Part shown: positions 17,869-24,745 of the stretch, one piece after another
Numbering within the stretch: position 1 is the first letter of the stretch
Layout of the letters: each line of letters starts with the position of its first letter
The notes under the pieces: generated by a model
Told to the model about the DNA's origin: nothing
What the model saw: only the letters and a program-made list of their open reading frames with translations
The model's database searches: none
Made by a program: the position numbers and the translations under genes
DNA from: CAVVUC01 sp963751395
GTDB taxonomy: Bacteria; Verrucomicrobiota; Verrucomicrobiia; Chthoniobacterales; Chthoniobacteraceae
DNA length: 64,000 nucleotides
NCBI GenBank assembly: GCA_963751395.1
Contig: CAVVUC010000003.1
Location: 1 to 64,000 of the forward strand
Direction: 5' to 3'

Positions 17869-18114
17869 ATGAAAAGGAAACTGAACCTCACACTCGACAA
17901 ACTTGAATGCGAGAGCGTTGCGCTTGGCGAGCTGCTCGATAAGGCGACGGCGATCCTCAACCCAGGACCAAATGGGACGCTGGCCAACAAGCCCGCCTGG
18001 ATTGCGCGCGTGCTCCTCAAAGGTGCTTTGAAAGCGGTCATCGAAGATGGCGAATTGGCCGTGCCGGTGAAAGTGACTCTTGGCGGCAGGCGCTTCCGGC
18101 ACGAGCGCAACTGA
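17869..18114 (+). CDS. Small protein of the integrated element, unknown
   Basis: 81 residues (MKRKLNLTLDKLECESVALG...), preceded by a good ribosome-binding site (aaagga, nine bases before ATG). The sequence is mixed helical, with no signal peptide or known motif. It is the first rightward gene after the left attachment site. Its end abuts a 28-bp sequence that recurs 61 bp further on. Confidence 0.5.
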   Translation: MKRKLNLTLDKLECESVALGELLDKATAILNPGPNGTLANKPAWIARVLLKGALKAVIEDGELAVPVKVTLGGRRFRHERN

Positions 18115-18201
18115 CTATTCCGCTTGCTCGCGGGTGGTCGTTGAACTTTGTCATACGACAAAGTTGACGATCCGACTATTCCGCTTGCTCGCGGGTGGTC
18201 G
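18113..18201. repeat. 28-bp direct repeat at the end of the ParB-like fragment
   Basis: The 28 bp beginning gactattccgcttgctcgcg occur at 18113-18140 and again at 18174-18201. On the minus strand each copy encodes the end of a ParB-like protein (TTREQAE and a stop). The second copy closes a longer ParB-like fragment, and the first is an isolated extra copy with a hairpin module between the two. Confidence 0.75.
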
Positions 18202-18425
18202 GGTAGCTTTTCCCGTCCGCGCCGATCCGGGTTGCGGGGATCGTCAGCTTGTAACTTGTTACTACCTCGCTTTGAATCCTGCTGACGTATTCCCGCTTGC
18301 ATCCCACCTGCTCCGCAATCGCCTGCTGGGTCTTTTCCGGGAACCGTTGGAGCGCGATTTCAATCGCCCGCCGCTTGTCTCCCGGCTTGCGTCTCAGCCC
18401 GTTCGTTTTGTTCGCCCCGATGCGG
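18176..18425 (-). pseudogene. C-terminal fragment of a ParB-like protein (inverted copy)
   Basis: The minus strand reads GANKTNGLRRKPGDKRRAIE, then IALQRFPEKTQQAIAEQVGC and, after a hairpin, KLTIPATRIGADGKSYPTT. It is closely similar to the C-terminal half of the rightward ParB-like gene at 19151-19731, with no start codon or N-terminal nuclease-like part. The homology begins abruptly at catcggggcgaac, right beside a hairpin module. It is an inverted partial duplicate, probably not expressed. Confidence 0.65.
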
Positions 18426-18739
18426 GGATCGTCAACTTGGAAGTAGTTCCAAGTTGCCGGTCAGAGCGTGTTCTTCGGCAGGCGTTGGTCGAGGATGTCG
18501 TTGCCGCGTTTGATCTCCGCTGCAATATCGGTCTGCGCTTCGTCGCCAGGTTCCGGCAATGGTTTGGTAGCGGAGGCTTCATCAAAACGCGCCACAGGGC
18601 ATCCTCGTGAGACGTTTTTGAGCGCGCGGACGGAAAAGAGCGATTGCGGCCGGGCGGGCCGGGGATTAGTCTCAGGGCATCGGATGATTCTCATTCGATG
18701 CCAGCCTGGTCGGGCGACGATCGGGAAGACAGGAACAAA

Positions 18740-19141
18740 ATGAAGACGACAGTTCAGAGAACCGGACAACGCTCGTTGTCCTTTGACGGTGAATCCATCG
18801 CCAGCGCATCCTCACGACAGCACGCGGGAAAGGAGCGCAATCGCTGGCATGAAATCGAGGTGTGGAAGACGGCCACGGGCAAGTTCGTGGTCGGGATCGG
18901 TTACGAGACGCAATGGGAAGGCGAGGCGGATTTTGCAGATGCGATGGTGTTCGACTCGAAAGAACAGGCGGCGACGCTGCTTGAGGAATACATCTTCCCG
19001 AATGTGGCGAGCATCGGTTATCCGCCGGGAGCCGCCTACGGGGAGCGTCAGGCGCGGATGATGGCGGAGTTGGAGGAGGCGTTTCGTCATGCGGCGGGCG
19101 CGGTGATTCGCGCGTTGGATTGCGTGGAGGAGCTAAACTGA
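18740..19141 (+). CDS. Hypothetical protein of the integrated element
   Basis: 133 residues from the ATG at 18740, preceded by aggaac. It reads as a compact mixed protein (RNRWHEIEVWKTATGKFVVG, then YETQWEGEADFADAMVF and an acidic helical C-terminus). No family is recognised. It lies just upstream of the ParB-like gene with the same leader motif (aaggaacaaaatg), so the two are probably co-expressed. Confidence 0.55.
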   Translation: MKTTVQRTGQRSLSFDGESIASASSRQHAGKERNRWHEIEVWKTATGKFVVGIGYETQWEGEADFADAMVFDSKEQAATLLEEYIFPNVASIGYPPGAAYGERQARMMAELEEAFRHAAGAVIRALDCVEELN

Positions 19142-19150
19142 AGGAACAAA

Positions 19151-19731
19151 ATGAATCACAATCCAGCACTTCAAGAACTGATCGACAGCCCGGCGCTGAA
19201 GCAGCTTCGCGCGGCACGGCAAGCCCTGCTGGACGACTCATCGCCAGTGAGCTTGGAGGAGGCGCGGAGGCAGGTGAACTCGGGGAATCCGAATACGCGG
19301 AAAGGATGCGCGAGGGGGACAAGTTCCCGCCCGTCGATGTTTTCCATGATGGAATCGGGTATTACCTGGCGGACGGCTTCCATCGCTTCCACGCGGCCCG
19401 TCGGTGCGCGTTTCTGACGATCCTCGCCAATGTCCACAAGGGGACCGTGGCCGATGCGGTCTGGTTTTCCATCGGGGCGAACAAAACGAACGGGCTGAGA
19501 CGGAAGCCGGGGGACAAGCGCCGGGCGATTGAAATCGCGCTGCAACGGTTCCCGGAAAAGACCCAGCAGGCGATTGCGGAGCAGGTGGGGTGCTCTCAAA
19601 GGCACGTTGGTTCCATTCAGGCTGAGTTTAGAAGTAGTTCTAAACTGACGATCCCCACAACCCGCACAGGCACGGACGGGAAAAGCTACCCGACCACGGG
19701 GACCGTCAGCTTTGCAGTAGTGCAAAGCTGA
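19151..19731 (+). pseudogene. ParB/Srx-fold DNA-binding-like gene with a frameshift
   Basis: The ATG at 19151 (ribosome-binding site aaggaac) opens MNHNPALQELIDSPALKQLR as far as SLEEARRQVNS. The protein then continues one frame over as ESEYAERMREGDKFPPVDVF, DGFHRFHAARR (the ParB N-terminal nuclease-like fold), KTNGLRRKPGDKRRAIEIAL and a helix-turn-helix (QQAIAEQVGCSQRHVGSIQ). The switch lies near 19262-19290. The C-terminus ends in a hairpin module. Such stand-alone ParB-like proteins are common on small plasmids and islands; as written this one is split. Confidence 0.6.
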
Positions 19732-19869
19732 TCCTGAACCTCTGAGCGTCGGGCCTTGCTGATTCATCACTTAAGAAAAGGTGCTGGTTTTTACCGGAGA
19801 GCCAGCGTCCGGATGCGCGAGGGCACCGCGCGGCCCATGAACGGCGCGCGAGTGCCACCACAACAGTTG

Positions 19870-20238
19870 TCACAACAGCTTCGCGGCTTCCTCCTTGGTG
19901 AGTTTCCGCGTTTGTGGAAGCCGTTCGACGACGAATGTTTTCAACAACTTTGCGCGGTCTGCCGAGACGAGGAGTCGCATTGTTTGGTCATCGCATTCGA
20001 GGACGTCGCCCACTCGCGTGGTCAGTCCGCTTGCGACGGTCGGATGAAGAATTTCGACGACGTGTTTCGTTTCGGTGTGGACGAGCTTTTCCACGATGAC
20101 CGTTCCTTCGGGATACGGGGACGGCGGCAGGGTTGGCGGCGGCTGCGTCCAGACGCTGGATTCGCCTTCCGGCTGCGTTTCGGGTGGGTTGGTGAGGTTC
20201 GGAGGCCGCACCTTCCAGACTTTTTCTTTTTTGGCCAT
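19870..20238 (-). CDS. Hypothetical protein downstream of the capsid gene
   Basis: 122 residues: a basic start (MAKKEKVWKVRPPNLT), a Pro-rich stretch (about 18-42), then a compact C-terminal domain ending in KLTKEEAAKLL. No known motif. It lies 17 bp after the capsid gene on the same strand, where phages often place a head-tail connector or decoration protein, but nothing in the sequence proves such a role. Confidence 0.5.
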   Translation of the reverse strand: MAKKEKVWKVRPPNLTNPPETQPEGESSVWTQPPPTLPPSPYPEGTVIVEKLVHTETKHVVEILHPTVASGLTTRVGDVLECDDQTMRLLVSADRAKLLKTFVVERLPQTRKLTKEEAAKLL

Positions 20239-20255
20239 AGGGTCGTTGGGTTGGG

Positions 20256-21305
20256 TTATTGCGCGCCGCTGTCGGTGCTGATTGCGAAGCTGCCGGGATG
20301 AAGCGCGCCAACGTCCGCGAAGTAGTTGATGATGATTTCAATGGTTCCCGTCGCGGCGTAGCTGAACGGATTCACGAGGATTTCGCACGCATCGCCCCAG
20401 ATCCCGATGATGAGGTCTTCCCAGTTGCCAAAGATCGCCTGGTCCGTGTCGGAGAGGTTGCGCGAGGATTTCGCCGGATAGCCCAGCACGGTGTTTTGGT
20501 CGCTCCACAAAAGCCCGCCGTTGCCGGAGCTGCGGTCCTTTTGCCGCCATTTCTCGCGCACGGCTGGCGAGGCCGCCCAGCCAAGCGATCCGATGTCGGC
20601 GTTTGCGTCGGCCACGGCGGATTCAAAGTCGGTGATTTTGGCGGTAGTCGCTGCACCTCCAAAGGTGATTTGGGCAAGGTCGGGCTGGTTCGCAAGTCCG
20701 GTGGGTTGGTTCGCCGCGCCAGTTCCGACAAGCGCGGCTTTGTCGAGCGCGGCGGCAAAGGCCGCGAGGAGGTCGTTGCGGACAAAGGCTTCGATGCCGC
20801 CTGCGGTTTGATCGAGAAGCTGCTTCGTGTAGCGCTGTGCGCCGCTGCATTGATGCGGGGTCAGGGTCAGGTATCCAAGGTTTTGGTTTTGGGTGTTGCA
20901 CGGCTGATTTTCCGCGAGCCAGTCGAGAGTAGCGCCAAGAGTCTGACGGGGAAGCTGGAGGTCTCCTTTCAGACGGTCGAAGATTTGAGCGCCAAGGCCC
21001 GCCACAATCGATTTTGAACGGAGGACAGGCACAATGTCGCCGACGCCGGTTTGGACCGTGTTACCGCCCAAATACGCGCTGACTGCGGAGAGGCCGCGGC
21101 CCATGAGGATTTCCGTTGGAATGAAAAAGCCGTTGGCGTCCTTTTTCGTGGCGAAATGCTCCGGGTTCAGTCGCTCGATCTCCTTTTGCAGGATGGTGCT
21201 GAGGTCGGCTTCAAAGCAGCCGGCGAGCTGGCCTTTGTTTTTCGCGGCGTGGAGCAAGGCGCGCGTGAGGCTGTATTGGGTGCGGTCGTTAGTGGATAGG
21301 AGCAT
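20256..21305 (-). CDS. HK97-fold phage major capsid protein
   Basis: 349 residues from the ATG at 21305; the frame stays open further upstream, but that stretch is occupied by a coupled small gene in another frame. It has the layout of HK97-type major capsid proteins: a short helical N-terminal delta-like region (about 1-58), then FFIPTEILMGRG opening the mature domain. VGDIVPVLRSKSIVAGLGAQ follows, a long central A/P-domain with AALVGTGAANQPTGL, and a C-terminal part with GWAASPAVREKW and IFGNWEDLIIGIWG. No portal, protease or terminase gene lies nearby in this 8.4-kb element. It could assemble small capsids itself or interact with a helper phage's shell. Confidence 0.8.
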   Translation of the reverse strand: MLLSTNDRTQYSLTRALLHAAKNKGQLAGCFEADLSTILQKEIERLNPEHFATKKDANGFFIPTEILMGRGLSAVSAYLGGNTVQTGVGDIVPVLRSKSIVAGLGAQIFDRLKGDLQLPRQTLGATLDWLAENQPCNTQNQNLGYLTLTPHQCSGAQRYTKQLLDQTAGGIEAFVRNDLLAAFAAALDKAALVGTGAANQPTGLANQPDLAQITFGGAATTAKITDFESAVADANADIGSLGWAASPAVREKWRQKDRSSGNGGLLWSDQNTVLGYPAKSSRNLSDTDQAIFGNWEDLIIGIWGDACEILVNPFSYAATGTIEIIINYFADVGALHPGSFAISTDSGAQ

Positions 21306-21465
21306 AGGTTTCTTGGCGGGGCTGGTCTTTTGTGGGGTAGGCGGTTTCGTGGTTCGGGTGTTCGGGGATGGGGACGGGCGCGTTGAATCGCTCGCGCCTT
21401 TTCTGAGGATCGGTGAGGGCATCGATCATCAATGGAATTGGTTTTTTCGGGGGGTCGTCGGTCAT
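21289..21465 (-). CDS. 58-residue protein overlapping the capsid gene start
   Basis: Reads MTDDPPKKPIPLMIDALTDP, then QKRRERFNAPVPIPEHPN and on to APIH. Its ATG overlaps the stop of the HTH gene (ATGA), and its end overlaps the capsid start by 17 bp in another frame. That arrangement implies translational coupling of HTH, this gene and capsid. It is proline-rich and hydrophilic with no known domain. A scaffold-like role is conceivable but unsupported. Confidence 0.55.
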   Translation of the reverse strand: MTDDPPKKPIPLMIDALTDPQKRRERFNAPVPIPEHPNHETAYPTKDQPRQETYAPIH

Positions 21466-21683
21466 GGCAGGTGACGCCAGTTGGTTTTCCGGTTGGCATC
21501 AATGGTCAGCTCGATCTGCGCGATGGAGCTGGGGAGAAAAAAAGTCGCGCGGTTGCTCCGAAAATCAGGGATGACCAAGCCCCGCGAGACGTATTTTTCG
21601 AGTGTCGGCCGGGAGACATGCACGAGCTTTGCCACGGCTTGCGTGGAAAGGATTCGCTGCGGGTTTTTAAGATTTGCAGACAT
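21462..21683 (-). CDS. Small helix-turn-helix DNA-binding protein
   Basis: 73 residues from MSANLKNPQRI (an in-frame upstream start is less likely). The core ILSTQAVAKLVHVSRPTLEKY then VSRGLVIPDFRSNRA is a MerR/AlpA-type winged helix-turn-helix, like those used as excisionases or late-gene regulators in satellites and prophages. It is the first gene of the capsid transcript and couples to the next by ATGA, so it may control capsid expression. Confidence 0.65.
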   Translation of the reverse strand: MSANLKNPQRILSTQAVAKLVHVSRPTLEKYVSRGLVIPDFRSNRATFFLPSSIAQIELTIDANRKTNWRHLP

Positions 21684-21734
21684 GCAACGGTTACAGATTA
21701 TCAAGGCGTGTAAGCATTATCAATTCCAAAACAG

Positions 21735-22415
21735 TCAATATCTGGAAAAGAACGTCCAGATTTCTGAGCCGTCGAGCCGGCCACGTTCGTAAAGCAGTTG
21801 CGCGAGGGCGTTGAGAGAATTCGTTTCCCTGGTCAGGATGCCGGTTGCTTCGGCGGCGCACTCACGCAAGAACTTCTGGTGTGCTTCGCCGCGGCCGCAT
21901 TCGCGGATCGCCGCTTCCTCCGCGTTGGCCGTGTCGCTCGCGTGCCCTTCGGGAGTCAGGCACCGGCAGCAGAAACGCGCCTGGGCGAGCCGCCCGGCTT
22001 CAAGGACAATCGCATACTGGCGGTTCGAGTAACGCGCGTCCGGGTCGTGAAACATGAGGCCGGCAGCTTCTTCGCCTGGCACCGCGCTCAAGTATCGGCA
22101 GAGAAAGCCCTGGGCGTGCGCGGCGAGCGCGTGGCCGGCCTCGTGGAAGCTCGTCACCATGCGCTTGTGATTATCGGAGTCGCAGCTCTCAGATCGGAGA
22201 GACCAATCAACGCTCATTCGATCGAATGGCGGTCGAATGCCAAAGCTTGCGTCCTCGATGAGCCGGCGCGCGCGCTGGAGGTCGTCGCCGTGTCGGTCGA
22301 TGAAAATGGCTCTGCGTCGCGAGTCCAGCTCGTCGAAAAGCCGGAGCATATCCATCGCGGCAGGAATGCTCAGAGGTCTTTTTTTCAGTCTGCGGCGGGG
22401 GGATAGCGTCATCAT
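21735..22415 (-). CDS. M41-like (FtsH peptidase domain) metallopeptidase without AAA domain
   Basis: 226 residues. The zinc motif MVTSFHEAGHALAAHAQG (about 86-103) carries HEAGH, with the Ala-rich helix typical of the FtsH peptidase domain, and a downstream AIVLEAGRLAQARF resembles the third-ligand region. There is no AAA+ ATPase part and no membrane helix. It stands between the replication-type gene and the capsid operon. Possible jobs are regulator cleavage or capsid maturation; neither is shown by the sequence. Confidence 0.6.
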   Translation of the reverse strand: MMTLSPRRRLKKRPLSIPAAMDMLRLFDELDSRRRAIFIDRHGDDLQRARRLIEDASFGIRPPFDRMSVDWSLRSESCDSDNHKRMVTSFHEAGHALAAHAQGFLCRYLSAVPGEEAAGLMFHDPDARYSNRQYAIVLEAGRLAQARFCCRCLTPEGHASDTANAEEAAIRECGRGEAHQKFLRECAAEATGILTRETNSLNALAQLLYERGRLDGSEIWTFFSRY

Positions 22416-22442
22416 TTTGTGGACATCATAGGGGGCTCATAC

Positions 22443-22640
22443 CTAGCGTAAAATCGGGGGTGCGGAACCCCTGGGGGCATTTTGAGCGGGGAAGGACCCA
22501 AGCTTTTTTATGCCGCAGACTCCTGTTTTCCCCGCCTCGATCTCGGCTGCGAGCCTCTCTCTGAGTTCCTTGAATTCTTCCAACCCGGGCCGGCGCGCCT
22601 CGTATCCAAGCTCAGCCTGGGCATCAGAAATTCGTTTCAT
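22443..22640 (-). CDS. Small hydrophilic protein coupled to the replication gene
   Basis: 65 residues (MKRISDAQAELGYEARRPGL...), strongly helical and charged. Its ATG overlaps the stop of the upstream replication-type gene (ATGA). The C-terminal KKLGSFPAQNAP nearly repeats the last residues of that upstream protein (EKLRSFPAQNAA). The reason is a direct repeat of about 30 bp (about 22477-22507 and 22641-22671), so this end may have been acquired by duplication. Confidence 0.45.
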   Translation of the reverse strand: MKRISDAQAELGYEARRPGLEEFKELRERLAAEIEAGKTGVCGIKKLGSFPAQNAPRGSAPPILR

Positions 22641-23809
22641 GCGGCATTTTGAGCGGGGAAGGACCGAAGCTTTTCCGTTGCACAGTCTGGTGCATCTTCT
22701 AACTTTTCGGTCTGCCTTGTCTCCGACTTTGCCTGTGTCTCTTCTTGGCGCGCTATGATCCTGTCTCGCTCAAACTTGTAGAGGAAAAAGAGATAACGGC
22801 TTCGATTCTCAATACCCTCAATGCTCTCGCACTCCAAGAGAGACTGAACGCAGAAAAAAGCTTCGTGGCATGCATCTTGTCCAATGTCTCTGTAGTCATT
22901 CATCATCACCGTCGCCCAGTACCCTCGATTCTCCTCTCCAACGAAATCAGCGATAGCCCGTAGAATCGCTTCATCGATCCTGACGTATTTCTTTTTCGCG
23001 CGCGTCCATTCGTCCGATTTGGAAAAGGAGCCACAGCTCCCCGATTCGTTTCCTGCCTTCGCCGGCTTCTTCGCACTGGGTACAAATGGACGCTCGCAGA
23101 ATCCATTCGTGTCATTTGTGACATTTGTACCAATGGTACGCGCGCGCGTATCGAATGTTGGCACTGTGCCAACATGCTTTCCGGCCTCCACACGGCTGCT
23201 TGTTGGCAGAGCGCCAACATCCTCTTTGGGTTCGATCCTGCTGCTTGTTGGCACTGTGCCAACATGCTTTCCACCTGATGCAAGCTGCTGAATAACCCTC
23301 TCCTTGAGCGATGCTCCTTCGATGGCCCGCAGAGAACTGCCCGCGTGCAGCTCCTGCACCGTCAGCTCATCGGTGGTGACTAATGGAAGTGTGTGCTGCC
23401 CCGACGGATCGATGCCGATTCCGTCCTCATTCAACCGTTCAATTTCTGCCAGCGCGGCGGCTTCATCGGCAGCATTTCCACAGCTTTCCGGCTCGATGAG
23501 GACACCGGCAGAATGCCATCGAAACCAGCGCGCCTGGTTGCGCGGGCCTTCGACATGAAGAACGTGGCAACGAACCAGCTCAGAAATCCCATCGGTCACG
23601 CTGCCCTTGTCCATGCCGATCGCCCTGGCGATGTGGTGGTTGAACATCCTCACCTGTTCACGGTCTTTGTCGAAGCTCTGCGAAATGATGAATTCGCCAA
23701 TCTGCCGTGCTCGTTTCCCGATCTTCCATCGGGCCATATTCCGTCGCGCTGCTTGCGCTAGATTTGAAAAATTGACTCGCTCGCTTTCTCCACTATGCTC
23801 GTGTTTCAT
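22637..23809 (-). CDS. Replication-initiator-like protein with internal iterons
   Basis: 390 residues. The N-terminal 110 residues form a winged-helix-like region (MARWKIGKRARQIGEFIISQ, MDKGSVTDGISELVRC). A 15-residue motif follows three times (KHVGTVPTS, EDVGALPTS, KHVGTVPTF), encoded by 45-bp DNA repeats each holding a palindrome. Then comes a Ser/Lys-rich linker and a C-terminal helical domain (TRAKKKYVRIDEAILRAIAD). The plan of a DNA-binding domain, an origin-like repeat array inside the gene and a helical C-terminus recalls phage lambda O, an initiator whose gene contains its origin. No sequence homology to O is claimed. Confidence 0.5.
   Translation of the reverse strand: MKHEHSGESERVNFSNLAQAARRNMARWKIGKRARQIGEFIISQSFDKDREQVRMFNHHIARAIGMDKGSVTDGISELVRCHVLHVEGPRNQARWFRWHSAGVLIEPESCGNAADEAAALAEIERLNEDGIGIDPSGQHTLPLVTTDELTVQELHAGSSLRAIEGASLKERVIQQLASGGKHVGTVPTSSRIEPKEDVGALPTSSRVEAGKHVGTVPTFDTRARTIGTNVTNDTNGFCERPFVPSAKKPAKAGNESGSCGSFSKSDEWTRAKKKYVRIDEAILRAIADFVGEENRGYWATVMMNDYRDIGQDACHEAFFCVQSLLECESIEGIENRSRYLFFLYKFERDRIIARQEETQAKSETRQTEKLEDAPDCATEKLRSFPAQNAA
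23155..23264. repeat. Three 45-bp-spaced palindromic iterons
   Basis: Palindromes tgttggcactgtgccaaca (23156-23174), tgttggcagagcgccaaca (23201-23219) and tgttggcactgtgccaaca (23246-23264) lie exactly 45 bp apart, within the replication-type gene. The middle copy differs in its centre but stays near-palindromic. Regular spacing (about four helical turns) and symmetry are what protein-binding iterons of a replication origin look like. Confidence 0.75.
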
Positions 23810-23851
23810 TCGTTCTCATGTCCGTCTGGCGGCGGATTTGGGGTGTCATTT

Positions 23852-23877
23852 AAGCCCGGTTCGCAAGAGCCGGGCTT
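23852..23877. terminator. Hairpin between the HTH gene and the replication gene
   Basis: Arms aagcccgg (23852-23859) and ccgggctt (23870-23877), loop about 10 nt, in the 101-bp gap after the HTH gene stop and before the replication-type gene start. It could terminate the integrase-HTH transcript. The T-tract is weak on both strands. Confidence 0.45.
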
Positions 23878-23910
23878 TGTGTTGATGGCATAACTGACTT
23901 GTCTAAAATT

Positions 23911-24195
23911 CTAATGCGCGGCGAAGTTGCGGGCGGTCATGAAGCGTTCGACAAAGGCGTCGAGGTCGCGCTTGCGGAACCGGATGCGCGGGCGCTTGCT
24001 GGTGCCGGTCGGGTCCAGTCGGGCGTGTGGAATTCTCGGGCGCGTGGCACCCTGCCGCTTGCCCTTCCTGCGGGCTGGCAGTTTTAGCCAGCCGTCGAGA
24101 GTCCGCAATGAGACGCGCAAGTACTCCGCCGCGTCATAACGCGTGAGTAGCTTTTCGTCGTGCTCGATTGTGCTGTCTCCTTCCATCGGAGACAA
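23911..24195 (-). CDS. Excisionase/AlpA-type helix-turn-helix protein
   Basis: 94 residues. The domain LLTRYDAAEYLRVSLRTLDG ... RIRFRKRDLDAFVERFM is the 'helix-turn-helix domain 17' (excisionase) pattern: a Y/A-x-x-L helix, a basic linker and the terminal KRDLDAFV. It lies two genes from the integrase, where recombination directionality factors usually sit. An extended basic insert (RRKGKRQGATRPRIP) separates the helices. Either excision factor or regulator. Confidence 0.65.
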   Translation of the reverse strand: MSPMEGDSTIEHDEKLLTRYDAAEYLRVSLRTLDGWLKLPARRKGKRQGATRPRIPHARLDPTGTSKRPRIRFRKRDLDAFVERFMTARNFAAH

Positions 24196-24262
24196 AAAAA
24201 CCTGATTTTACAGCTATCTGCAAAAAGACATGGTTTGCATTTATATCCCCCTTGAACCTTAG

Positions 24263-24745
24263 CTACTTACTCTCAGAAAATTTGAGTCCTAGTGTGTCTG
24301 CGGCTTCGTCCAAGGTGGTGTTGGAGTAATCTTCCATTCCTGGCATCAGACGCACAACACGACGCCAATCTTTCCTGCTTACTGGCTGTTGTGGGCATTC
24401 CATGATGCAGCCAATTGCCAACATCTTGTAAGCGAAAAGGATCTTGTCCGTGTTCTGATTCTCGCTCGATGCGAAGAACCGATCTACAGCTTCGACCGTC
24501 TCGGCAACCTCCCTGAAAAAATTTCCGTCATAAGTTTGCAAAGCATCAAGGCTCCGCTCAAAAAACTTATTCCGCCAATAGTCATCATCTGTGGCTTGTA
24601 GCGCATCATAAACGATCCTCGCGGTTTCGCTCGATTTGCCCGTAAGAGCGAAGATATAGGCTTTGCTTAGTGTCTCTTCCGAGATGTTTCCATTTTCATC
24701 GCAGATAGAAGGGCAAAGCTTTCGTGTTATCCCTTTGGGTTTCAC
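24263..24745 (-). CDS. Hypothetical protein coupled to the integrase
   Basis: 160 residues from a GTG at 24745 whose bases overlap the integrase stop (GTGA). An open frame extends much further upstream, but only as the shadow of the integrase. The protein is helical and acidic (ISEETLSKAYIFALTGKSSE, DYWRNKFFERSLDALQ, DRFFASSENQNTDKILF) with no known motif. Codon use is more A/T-rich than that of the integrase. Coupling suggests a role in integration, mobilisation or host interference. Confidence 0.55.
   Translation of the reverse strand: MKPKGITRKLCPSICDENGNISEETLSKAYIFALTGKSSETARIVYDALQATDDDYWRNKFFERSLDALQTYDGNFFREVAETVEAVDRFFASSENQNTDKILFAYKMLAIGCIMECPQQPVSRKDWRRVVRLMPGMEDYSNTTLDEAADTLGLKFSESK

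Larger units (their letters stand above)
18144..19729. repeat. Family of hairpins with variable stems and a tgacgatcc flank
   Basis: Four perfect 9-bp stems with 4-nt loops occur at about 18144-18165, 18434-18455, 19627-19648 and 19708-19729. Stem arms differ (aactttgtc, aacttggaa, agtttagaa, agctttgca), yet each is matched by its exact complement. Loops are atac or gtag/ctac. Each stem is followed, on one strand or the other, by gacgatcc or a one-base variant. A fifth, degenerate copy is near 18240-18265. In the ParB-like frames the flank encodes KLTIP. Confidence 0.7.

Noticed and set aside
18080..18610. 176-codon plus-strand frame at the left end of the island
   Set aside because: It runs antisense to the ParB-like fragment, whose motifs are on the minus strand.
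23155..23264. Possible CRISPR array
   Set aside because: Only three palindromic units, 26-bp spacers that are themselves repeats of one another, all inside one open frame, and no cas gene. Iterons explain it better.
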